A stretch of DNA of 14,132 nucleotides, from the NCBI GenBank assembly GCA_903823545.1, contig CAIJTL010000806.1:1-14132 (forward strand), given 5' to 3'. Each line of letters begins with the position of its first letter. Position 1 is the stretch's first letter. Positions 1-5,112 of the stretch are shown here, in pieces. This DNA is from an uncultured Planctomycetaceae bacterium. GTDB lineage: Bacteria; Planctomycetota; Planctomycetia; Planctomycetales; Planctomycetaceae. The position numbers and the translations under genes were made by a program. Under the pieces are notes generated by a model that worked only from the letters and a program-made list of their open reading frames with translations, searched no databases and was not told the origin of the DNA.

Positions 1-95
1 AACCAAACCGTTTCGATTCCAAGCAACAGATTTTTCAGCGACGCGCGGCTGGAATCTTTTGGATCGACCAGTGCGAGACGAATGACAGTTTTCAT
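1..95 (-). CDS. cpaE: CpaE-like Tad pilus assembly protein, N-terminal fragment (runs off left edge)
   Basis: Only the first 31 codons are inside the window. They begin with ATG at 95 and read MKTVIRLALVDPKDSS, then RASLKNLLLGIETVW. A beta strand followed by an Asp (LALVDP) and a helix (SRASLKNLLLG) matches the start of a receiver-like domain, as in CpaE/TadZ proteins. CpaE/TadZ is a MinD/ParA-related protein that localises the Tad machine at the cell pole or membrane. The gene follows the secretin gene by 35 nt on the same strand, which is the usual cpaB-cpaC-cpaE order. No Shine-Dalgarno sequence is obvious before the ATG. The ATPase domain would be to the left, so the call rests on this short N-terminus and on gene order; another response-regulator-like protein is possible. 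Confidence 0.72.
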   Translation of the reverse strand, partial: MKTVIRLALVDPKDSSRASLKNLLLGIETVW

Positions 96-130
96 GGTGT
101 AGAACCATTCGAGAAACAGAGGGGCGAGAT

Positions 131-2005
131 TTATCGAGGTGGTGGCTCGATCAAACCTGGTTTACGGGTTTTGGAATTCGTGCCATTGCCAGACTTCGTG
201 TTTGGCGAATTACTGAGTTCTGCGGATGGACGCTGGGTGTTGTTGTTTGGCGATTTGTTGCTCGAAGCCGACTGCTGTCGAGGAGCAGCTTTGGCTGAGG
301 TTTGAGGGTGGCGAGAGTCTGCGTCAGAACTTGTTGATTTTTGAACGGGATCGTCAAAGCCAACTTGTCGTACTGACGATGCTGCGGTTCGTCGGGCGGC
401 AATTGGCGCACTGACTCGATTGGAGCGAGCCGATTGGTCGTTTTCTGAATCACTCGGCGGTAGGACCAAATCGCCGCTCGGAGTTGGTGGCGGCACAACT
501 GAGCCCGCAGCCGGTGTTGGACTTCCTGATTTCAGACCTGGAACAATGTAGGGTGTCGATTGTTCTGGTCCACAGGTCTCACAGCGCTCACCAACTTTTG
601 GGACTTCAAGCAGGCCATAGGCCATGAGTTCGCGATCATTCGGCGAATCTGTGAATCGCCCCGGTCCACCACGCGGAATTTGTCCTTCGTCCAACGGAGC
701 CACCAATTCAGGGGTCACGGTGATGACGACTTCTGTTTCGGAGTCTTCCGATTTTTTCCGGCTAAAGGCGGCTCCGATGTAAGGCAACTCGCCCAAGAAA
801 GGAACCTTTTGGATCGTTGTTGCTTGTTTGGTTGAGATCAATCCGGCAAGCATCAACGTCTGACCGAATTTCATTTCGACTTGAGTGTTGACGCGCCGAA
901 CGGTCAAAGCCGGGACAGTGATGCCGCTCACGGTCACTGCATTGCTGAAGTCGCGATCGCTGACTTCTGGTTGCAATTCCAATCGCAAACTTCCGCCACC
1001 GAGAACTACGGGAACAGCCTCCAATTGAACTCCGAACGGTTTGTATTGAACGCTGACAGTACCCAAGCTCTGAGGCACCAGGATTGGAAATTCACCGCCA
1101 GATAGCAGCAACGCGGGGCGACCATTCAATGCCAACACTTCCGGCTCTGCGAGAATCTTGAGCAAATTCTCGGTGCGAAGTGCAGTGATGTAAGAACTGA
1201 AGATGTTGTTGTCGCCGATCACGGCAAACGAGCCGGTTGCGTTTCTGATGCTGCTAGGCAAGATCTCGGCCGAGGGGACTCCCGGTTTGAACGGCAACGA
1301 GACGCTATCCAGACTCGTAATCGCACCAGGTGAGCTGTTGACGTAACCGTTGCGGTTCAAATACGTGAAGTTCATTCCCAATTCACGGATGGTCGACCGT
1401 TGTGCCTCCATCACTTTGACTTTGAGCAAGACCTGTTGAACGCCTCCCACTTTCATCTGGTTAAGCACTTTGGGGTAGAACTGTTCGGCGATTTCAACGA
1501 TCTGTGTGATGTGTTCTGGATGTGAGACCCAACCGCGTAACGCGACCGCATCTTGAACTTTAAATGCTTCGATCGAAGAGTTGGGAAACTTGCGATCGAT
1601 GATCGCTTGCAGAGTGCGAGCATCACCTTTGACGAAGATCTCAACAGAGTAGTTTGCCCCAGATTCGTCGTATATCACGAGCGTCGTGACACCTTGTTGC
1701 TGTCCGGAAATTCGAATCCGATTCGGCGTTAAAGCCGAGACATTCAAGATGACAGGGTCAAAACCATCGACTCGAACGATGCGGTTCTTGGTTTCGAGCA
1801 CTTTGGCAAACTTCTCGATCACGTCCATATCTGTGCGATGTGCGGTGATCGGTACGAGCGGTTCGTTGCTGTTCGAGTTTTGTAGCGTTTGGGCAGTTGG
1901 CTGCTGCGCAAAAAGGGATGAGCCGCTGACAACAACGGTTGCCAAAAACGCCAGCAAGACGCCGGTGGCGTAAAATCGCATGTCGACAAGGTTAAGCTGA
2001 CGCAT
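131..2005 (-). CDS. cpaC: CpaC/RcpA-type secretin of the Tad/Flp pilus
   Basis: This is the outer-membrane secretin through which the Flp pilus passes, 624 residues from the chosen start. A signal peptide covers about residues 1-33 (hydrophobic GVLLAFLATVVVSG, ending SSLFA). Next come a pilus-secretin N-terminal domain (about 50-127), a BON-like domain (about 130-182, with VALRGWV) and the secretin domain (about 190-435). The secretin domain shows VLLKVKVMEAQ, ILAEPEVLALNG, GGEFPILVPQ, LMLAGLI and VPFLGELPYIGAAF, ending VVITVTPELVAP. A roughly 190-residue tail follows, rich in Ser, Pro, Asn and Gln, with a C475-x-x-C478 pair near its beginning. The frame also allows ATG at 2029, but 2005 is preferred because GAGGTG sits 5 nt before it, while 2029 lies 3 nt from a hairpin. 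It follows cpaB after a structured gap and precedes cpaE. Confidence 0.93.
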   Translation of the reverse strand: MRQLNLVDMRFYATGVLLAFLATVVVSGSSLFAQQPTAQTLQNSNSNEPLVPITAHRTDMDVIEKFAKVLETKNRIVRVDGFDPVILNVSALTPNRIRISGQQQGVTTLVIYDESGANYSVEIFVKGDARTLQAIIDRKFPNSSIEAFKVQDAVALRGWVSHPEHITQIVEIAEQFYPKVLNQMKVGGVQQVLLKVKVMEAQRSTIRELGMNFTYLNRNGYVNSSPGAITSLDSVSLPFKPGVPSAEILPSSIRNATGSFAVIGDNNIFSSYITALRTENLLKILAEPEVLALNGRPALLLSGGEFPILVPQSLGTVSVQYKPFGVQLEAVPVVLGGGSLRLELQPEVSDRDFSNAVTVSGITVPALTVRRVNTQVEMKFGQTLMLAGLISTKQATTIQKVPFLGELPYIGAAFSRKKSEDSETEVVITVTPELVAPLDEGQIPRGGPGRFTDSPNDRELMAYGLLEVPKVGERCETCGPEQSTPYIVPGLKSGSPTPAAGSVVPPPTPSGDLVLPPSDSENDQSARSNRVSAPIAARRTAASSVRQVGFDDPVQKSTSSDADSRHPQTSAKAAPRQQSASSNKSPNNNTQRPSAELSNSPNTKSGNGTNSKTRKPGLIEPPPR

Positions 2006-2010
2006 CCCTG

Positions 2011-2016
2011 CACCTC
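2011..2016 (-). promoter_or_regulatory. Shine-Dalgarno site deciding the cpaC start
   Basis: GAGGTG on the minus strand, 5 nt before the ATG at 2005. The upstream in-frame ATG at 2029 has no comparable site and abuts the stem at 2033-2055, so this site argues for initiation at 2005 and a 624-residue precursor. Confidence 0.55.
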
Positions 2017-2032
2017 GCATCACATCCATGTG

Positions 2033-2116
2033 GCCGCTGGTTTGTATTCAGCGGCGCAACGCGGAAGAGGCGATTGTGACCAACCGCCTCTTCTGCTTCC
2101 CCTGTGTTCGCACAGG
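2033..2116 (-). other. Three consecutive hairpins in the cpaB-cpaC gap
   Basis: Nearly the whole gap between the cpaB stop (2125) and cpaC can fold into three perfect stems. In transcript order these are: 2116-2111 with 2106-2101 (CCTGTG/CACAGG, 4-nt loop); 2093-2085 with 2072-2064 (GAAGAGGCG/CGCCTCTTC, 12-nt loop); and 2055-2049 with 2039-2033 (GCCGCTG/CAGCGGC, 9-nt loop). None is followed by a U-run, so simple intrinsic termination is unlikely. Processing, stability or attenuation between cpaB and cpaC are the likelier roles, but this is inference. Confidence 0.6.
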
Positions 2117-2124
2117 TGTCGCAA

Positions 2125-3132
2125 TTAACCTCCGAACAACTTTCGGATGGTCCCCATCCAAGGTTGTCCGCTCTGTTTTTGATTTTGTTGTTGCTGATCA
2201 GTTGAGGCTGTCGGAGTCGCCTTGACTTCATCAGCTTCAGGTAAATCAACTTCTTCTGTCTCTCGCTCCGAACCCCGAAAGATTTCGATCCTCCACTTTT
2301 TGGGCTTGAGATCGGTTTCAGGGTTCGGTTCGGGAAGCGCTTGAGTGACAGATCGATCAGTCACCTCTTCGTCACGTTCCCGTTCTCTAGTCGATACTTC
2401 TTCGGCAGCAGCAGCTGCTGCCAGTTGAGGGTCAAAGAGCTCTTTTTCATCGATCCTTTGATCGTCACTGTTGCCTCGCAGAGTGAGATGTAGGTCTCCA
2501 ACGCCTCCAGCTAACTTCAATAACTTTGCTTGTATGGAGTTTACGAGAAGGGAGACGTTCTTGATTTGTGTAGGCGCCTTTTCCAACGGTGCCGCACTTG
2601 AGTCTCGTTGACCATCAATCGCGAAGACTTCGATACACTCCAAAACAGTCTTTACTTCTTTTCCGATTCCGGAGTCACGTCCAGTTGCCACCGAGCGAAG
2701 GGTGACGAGAACGTCGACTTTGTCTCCTTGATGTATGAGGCCAGTTCCAGTCATTGTCGGATCGATTGGAATGGAGACTGCTCGCATCCCTTTCGGAACG
2801 TCACTAGACGCGTTTCGAGCCCCTTTCTTGTCAAGTTTGACCGCAGTGATCAGATCACCGGGAAAGACTCGGACTTTCAGTGCTCTTTCTTGGATTTGCT
2901 CCGGTTTCGTTACAGCTCCTTCTGGAATCGCTTCGACCGGAATTCGTTTGAACTCAGTATTCTTCTCATCCAGGGCTTGCCCCGGCAAAATCTCGGCTAT
3001 AGCAACCAAAACCTCGGTACTTTGGCCTTTTGACTCATGGGTATTGTTTGAGAGTACTTGGTTCACTCCCATCATCGCCACAAGTCCGCAAGCTCCGGAA
3101 ACAACCAGAAGCAAAATGGTCTTGGGTTGCAT
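2125..3132 (-). CDS. cpaB: CpaB/RcpC-type Flp pilus assembly protein
   Basis: A periplasmic, membrane-anchored Tad component of 335 residues that works with the secretin. One membrane segment or signal anchor lies at about residues 4-28 (ILLLVVSGACGLVAMMGV). A SAF domain (about 38-105) follows, with VLVAIAEILPGQAL and FPGDLITAVKL. Then comes the CpaB/RcpC domain (about 112-222), with VPKGMRAVSIPID, GLIHQGDKVDVLVTLR and VSLLVNSIQAKLL. The C-terminal third is charged, with an Ala run (238-243), the short segment KKWRIEIFRGSE and a Gln-rich tail. A GTG at 3165 is in frame, but ATG 3132 leads directly into the membrane segment and has AAGGAAGG 11 nt upstream, so it is preferred. The gene lies between cpaA and cpaC on the same strand. 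Confidence 0.92.
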   Translation of the reverse strand: MQPKTILLLVVSGACGLVAMMGVNQVLSNNTHESKGQSTEVLVAIAEILPGQALDEKNTEFKRIPVEAIPEGAVTKPEQIQERALKVRVFPGDLITAVKLDKKGARNASSDVPKGMRAVSIPIDPTMTGTGLIHQGDKVDVLVTLRSVATGRDSGIGKEVKTVLECIEVFAIDGQRDSSAAPLEKAPTQIKNVSLLVNSIQAKLLKLAGGVGDLHLTLRGNSDDQRIDEKELFDPQLAAAAAAEEVSTRERERDEEVTDRSVTQALPEPNPETDLKPKKWRIEIFRGSERETEEVDLPEADEVKATPTASTDQQQQNQKQSGQPWMGTIRKLFGG

Positions 3133-3259
3133 GTTGCACCACGCCTTCCTTCGTATGATCGGCACCGTCTAGGTAAACTCTTCAGCCTTTAACGGTCCTG
3201 TCGGTCACATAGAGTTTCACATTGGGGGAAATGGTCTGTTCGCTAACCTTCGCGCAGGC

Positions 3260-3285
3260 TGACAGGGGCCGTAAAGCCCCCGTCA
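3260..3285 (-). other. Hairpin in the cpaA-cpaB gap
   Basis: A GC-rich stem-loop 22 nt past the cpaA stop. GGGGC (3265-3269) pairs with GCCCC (3276-3280), and TGAC (3260-3263) with GTCA (3282-3285) around one mismatch, leaving a 6-nt loop. Stem and position resemble a terminator or processing site, but no U-run follows on the minus strand, so read-through into cpaB is expected. Confidence 0.5.
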
Positions 3286-3306
3286 ACGTGCAGTTTTCGC
3301 CGATCG

Positions 3307-3885
3307 TTACATCAACATGCCGTCGTAAATGAACACGGCAATCGCTCCGAAGCAGATTGGAATTCCGTAGGGAAGCAGTCGCATCGTCGGCTTGCGGTCT
3401 GCCGCAATCGTCGCCACTCCGGAAACCCCTAGCTTCTTCATGTCGAGCCATTCGTGGACGATCGCAATGAAGTTCGTCGTGTGCCGTTTCCAGTCGTTCT
3501 GCATCCAGACCATCACGACGGCCATAACCGCTCCGATGATCGCTGTCGCGACGAAGACTTCGACGATGACAACGGGGCCAAGCCATGCACCGATTCCAGC
3601 CATCAACTTCACGTCGCCTGCACCCATGCCGCCGAGCATCCAGAGCCAGAATAGTGTGGCAAGTCCAACAGCCGCGCCAAGAAAACCGCCGATCAAACCG
3701 CGATCCCATTCGCCCCAGCCAGTTCCGAACCACAACGTGTTGAACGCGAGTCCGGAGAGCACCATTGGGAACGTGATCCAGTTCGGAACGCGCAGCTCTT
3801 TGCCGTCGATCCACGCGGCGATGATCAAAGTGATCGTCACCAATTTCACATGCCAGTGATTGAGTAACAATTCTTGCCAGTCCAT
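3307..3885 (-). CDS. cpaA: CpaA/TadV-type prepilin peptidase (A24 family)
   Basis: An inner-membrane aspartic protease of 192 residues that cleaves Flp prepilins. Both catalytic aspartates of the A24 family are visible: Asp27 in AAWIDGKELRVPNW and Asp91 in the GxGD motif (GMGAGDVKLM, 86-95). Several hydrophobic segments surround them (about 13-26, 37-52, 62-84, 94-125 and 168-192). Like CpaA/TadV, it lacks the N-terminal methyltransferase region with its Cys motifs found in PilD-type peptidases. It starts at ATG 3885 with AAAGG about 10 nt upstream. It lies downstream of the two prepilin genes it should process and upstream of cpaB. Confidence 0.93.
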   Translation of the reverse strand: MDWQELLLNHWHVKLVTITLIIAAWIDGKELRVPNWITFPMVLSGLAFNTLWFGTGWGEWDRGLIGGFLGAAVGLATLFWLWMLGGMGAGDVKLMAGIGAWLGPVVIVEVFVATAIIGAVMAVVMVWMQNDWKRHTTNFIAIVHEWLDMKKLGVSGVATIAADRKPTMRLLPYGIPICFGAIAVFIYDGMLM

Positions 3886-3998
3886 CTTGATTGGCCTTTC
3901 GAGTGAGTTTTGATTCGAGGGGGGAAAATCTGTGATGACAACCGAACCGGGGAGGTCACGTCATCGTCATCAACCACTTTTGCGGGACTTGCGATTCA

Positions 3999-4112
3999 CT
4001 AAGGCCGCCCAGCAAGGAACAGCCAACTGACCGCAGAAGCCACCGCGACAAAAGACGTCGTCATGAATTCGTGCAATTGGGAGAGTTCAACATTCATCCA
4101 AAAAGGAAACAT
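3999..4112 (-). CDS. Possible small membrane protein of 37 residues
   Basis: ATG at 4112 has AAGGTG 8 nt upstream (4126-4121) and opens 37 codons ending in TAG. The peptide begins MFPFWMNVELSQLHEF and then has a hydrophobic stretch TSFVAVASAVSWLFLAG, which could span or insert into a membrane. It lies between the pilin terminator-like hairpin and cpaA on the same strand. I recognise no family, and a frame this short can arise by chance. It is listed because start, spacing and hydrophobic profile agree; it may be only leader sequence of cpaA. Confidence 0.22.
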   Translation of the reverse strand: MFPFWMNVELSQLHEFMTTSFVAVASAVSWLFLAGRP

Positions 4113-4142
4113 GACAGTGACACCTTGTAAGAAACGGTCGAT

Positions 4143-4171
4143 CCGCCTTGCCGGAGAATCCGACAAGGCGG
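4143..4171 (-). terminator. Terminator-like hairpin after the second Flp pilin gene
   Basis: CCGCCTTG (4143-4150) pairs with CAAGGCGG (4164-4171). After one mismatch the stem continues as CGG/CCG around a 5-nt loop. It starts 37 nt past the pilin stop. Only a weak U-rich stretch (GTTTCTT) follows on the minus strand, so partial termination or 3'-end protection of an abundant pilin mRNA is a reasonable reading. Confidence 0.5.
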
Positions 4172-4208
4172 TCAACACGATGATTTGCGAGTCCAAAAAG
4201 CGGTTCAA

Positions 4209-4370
4209 TTAAGGCAAGCTGCTGGTGGACGAGTTAAACGAATTGTTTACCTTCGTGCCGACATTGGTGATCGTGCCAATGCAGACCACAACAATCAGGG
4301 CAAGCATGACGGCGTATTCCACAGCCGTTGGGCCATCTTCAGACGCAAGGAATTTCTTGATTAGGTTCAT
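4209..4370 (-). CDS. flp: Flp-type prepilin, second copy
   Basis: A 53-residue Flp/Fap prepilin. It has a short basic leader (MNLIKKFLASEDG), a cleavage site after Gly13, Glu at mature position +5 (E18) and Tyr at +6 (Y19), then the hydrophobic helix YAVMLALIVVVCIGTI. The predicted mature pilin is 40 residues and starts with Pro14, ending in the Ser/Asn-rich NSFNSSTSSLP. An in-frame upstream ATG at 4400 would add ten residues before the leader; ATG 4370 is chosen because it fits the family and the neighbouring copy. Residues 1-42 are identical to the copy at 4557-4718, although 15 of those 42 codons differ silently. Tails differ after residue 42. Confidence 0.93.
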   Translation of the reverse strand: MNLIKKFLASEDGPTAVEYAVMLALIVVVCIGTITNVGTKVNNSFNSSTSSLP

Positions 4371-4482
4371 GGTGATTTCTTTCTCTGTGGGAGTTTTCAT
4401 CTAGGCAATTGCAGGTCCTTGGCTGTTGCCACCTGCGGTTTGCACGCCAAGCTGCGTGGGAAGATTTCGCCTCGTGCGAAAA

Positions 4483-4526
4483 CCGCTGCCGTCTTGCCAT
4501 AAGATTTTCAGCAAGACGGTCAGCGG
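4483..4526. terminator. Bidirectional terminator-like hairpin between the two pilin genes
   Basis: CCGCTGCCGTCTTGC (4483-4497) pairs with GCAAGACGGTCAGCGG (4511-4526), giving 15 base pairs with a single bulged T and a 13-nt loop. On the plus strand the stem is followed by seven T (4528-4534); on the minus strand by TTTT (from 4482-4479). It lies 31 nt past the first pilin stop on the minus strand and should end or reduce transcription between the pilin copies. Confidence 0.68.
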
Positions 4527-4556
4527 ATTTTTTTCAGCAGGGTCTCTCGACGTCGC

Positions 4557-4718
4557 TTATGGAATCTTCGTAGCCGTGGTGTTGAACGAAGCATTCACTT
4601 TCGTTCCGACGTTGGTGATCGTGCCGATGCAGACCACAACGATCAGGGCAAGCATGACCGCGTATTCAACAGCGGTCGGGCCATCTTCGGACGCAAGGAA
4701 CTTCTTAATCAGGTTCAT
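4557..4718 (-). CDS. flp: Flp-type prepilin, first (promoter-proximal) copy
   Basis: A 53-codon gene starting at ATG 4718. It has the same leader and helix as its neighbour: MNLIKKFLASEDG, cleavage after Gly13, then PTAVEYAVMLALIVVVCIG with Glu18 (+5) and Tyr19 (+6). It differs only in the tail, VNASFNTTATKIP here against VNNSFNSSTSSLP. Its product would be cleaved by the CpaA peptidase at 3307-3885 and polymerised into the Flp pilus. It is the first gene of the cluster, 395 nt from the divergent gene at 5113. A sigma-54-like element and a leader hairpin lie upstream. The duplication at DNA level covers about 126 nt with 111 identical positions. Confidence 0.92.
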   Translation of the reverse strand: MNLIKKFLASEDGPTAVEYAVMLALIVVVCIGTITNVGTKVNASFNTTATKIP

Positions 4719-4761
4719 GGTTGTCTCTCTTTCAATCTCTTTGATGGTTTATTTTTAGAAG

Positions 4762-4780
4762 CCGAGTCTCTCAGGCTCGG
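4762..4780 (-). other. Hairpin in the pilin mRNA leader
   Basis: CCGAG (4762-4766) and CTCGG (4776-4780) form a stem about 44 nt upstream of the first pilin ATG. If the sigma-54-like element at 4793-4807 is used, transcription would start at about 4781, placing this stem at the extreme 5' end of the mRNA, where such stems are known to slow decay (as in E. coli ompA). Confidence 0.35.
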
Positions 4781-4792
4781 AAATTGACGCAG

Positions 4793-4807
4793 GCAATTCG
4801 ATGGCCA
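4793..4807 (-). promoter_or_regulatory. Candidate sigma-54 (-24/-12) promoter for the pilin operon
   Basis: On the minus strand TGGC (4807-4804), seven bases, then TTGC (4796-4793) give the core of the RpoN consensus TGGC-N7-TTGC with correct spacing. The middle ACG and the final A/T of the full consensus do not match. The implied start at about 4781 gives a roughly 63-nt leader. A match of this core in 394 nt of one strand is expected by chance about 0.006 times, but several are unremarkable in a whole genome. Confidence 0.4.
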
Positions 4808-4825
4808 TCGTTTTGCCTCAGCAGT

Positions 4826-4842
4826 CCGTGAGATATTCACGG
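4826..4842. promoter_or_regulatory. Inverted repeat upstream of the pilin promoter candidate
   Basis: CCGTGA-GATAT-TCACGG, a perfect six-base inverted repeat with a 5-nt spacer, about 45-61 nt before the predicted pilin transcript start. It could be a protein-binding site or simply a small stem; no known operator was recognised. Confidence 0.35.
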
Positions 4843-4872
4843 GTGCCGAACTGAAGTGACTCGGTATTTATT

Positions 4873-4882
4873 GGTGATCACC
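4873..4882. promoter_or_regulatory. Perfect palindrome GGTGATCACC, possible operator
   Basis: A 10-bp perfect palindrome about 92-101 nt before the predicted pilin transcript start, a distance typical of enhancer-binding-protein sites at sigma-54 promoters. It shares the GTGA/TCAC half-sites with the inverted repeat at 4826-4842. The binding factor is unknown. Confidence 0.35.
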
Positions 4883-4966
4883 GTTTGAGTCGCGTTCAGC
4901 GTTGTCACCCAAAACCTAGGTCAGGGATGAAAGGAGTCAAATTGGGATGTTTTGAAAAATCACAAA

Positions 4967-5051
4967 GACTTTGCGGATTTTCCCCGGCTACGAATAACCG
5001 GCATCCCTGGGAAAACCGGACTGCCATCCTAGAATTGCGGCCCGCAAAGTC
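4967..5051 (+). other. Nested inverted-repeat element upstream of the Tyr-repeat gene
   Basis: Three nested pairings fit one structure. The outer is GACTTTGCGG (4967-4976) with CCGCAAAGTC (5042-5051), perfect. The middle is TTTTCCC (4978-4984) with GGGAAAA (5009-5015), perfect. The inner is CGGCTA (4985-4990) with TAACCG (4995-5000), with one mismatch and a CGAA loop. A palindrome TTGCGG-C-CCGCAA (5035-5047) overlaps the right outer arm and could compete with it. The element ends 61 nt before the ATG at 5113, so it may be a leader RNA or an operator array. It matches no riboswitch I know. Confidence 0.5.
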
Positions 5052-5112
5052 GCCCTAATCGACGCAGTCGTTGCTGTGATGGGGACGTGGTTCACACATC
5101 AAGGAAAATCTC

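Larger units (their letters stand above)
3886..4208. other. Intergenic region between the second pilin gene and cpaA
   Basis: This 323-nt gap holds a terminator-like hairpin (4143-4171) just after the pilin gene and a possible 37-codon reading frame (4112-3999). It also holds a GATGAC/GTCATC inverted pair at about 3933-3968, close to the cpaA start. No strong -10/-35 promoter for cpaA was recognised. Confidence 0.4.
4719..5112. other. Divergent regulatory region between pilin operon and the Tyr-repeat gene
   Basis: This 394-nt gap has no convincing gene. From the pilin side it holds: a leader hairpin (4762-4780), a sigma-54-like element (4793-4807), an inverted repeat CCGTGA-N5-TCACGG (4826-4842), a perfect 10-bp palindrome GGTGATCACC (4873-4882), the 8-bp palindrome ACCTAGGT (4914-4921), and the nested inverted repeat at 4967-5051. 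The number of symmetric elements suggests regulation in both directions. Confidence 0.55.

Noticed and set aside
3182..3814. A 210-codon minus-strand frame overlapping the prepilin peptidase
   Set aside because: It lies in another frame of the same strand over cpaA, is Arg/His/Cys-rich without domains, and cpaA has both catalytic Asp motifs, so this frame is a shadow.
4426..4758. A 110-codon plus-strand frame across the first pilin gene
   Set aside because: It is antisense to a clear Flp pilin gene with a cleavage motif and has no features of its own.
4927..5058. A 43-codon plus-strand frame starting MKGVKLGCFEK inside the nested repeat
   Set aside because: It has a weak AGG before the ATG, but the sequence is better explained by the inverted repeats and the peptide resembles nothing known.
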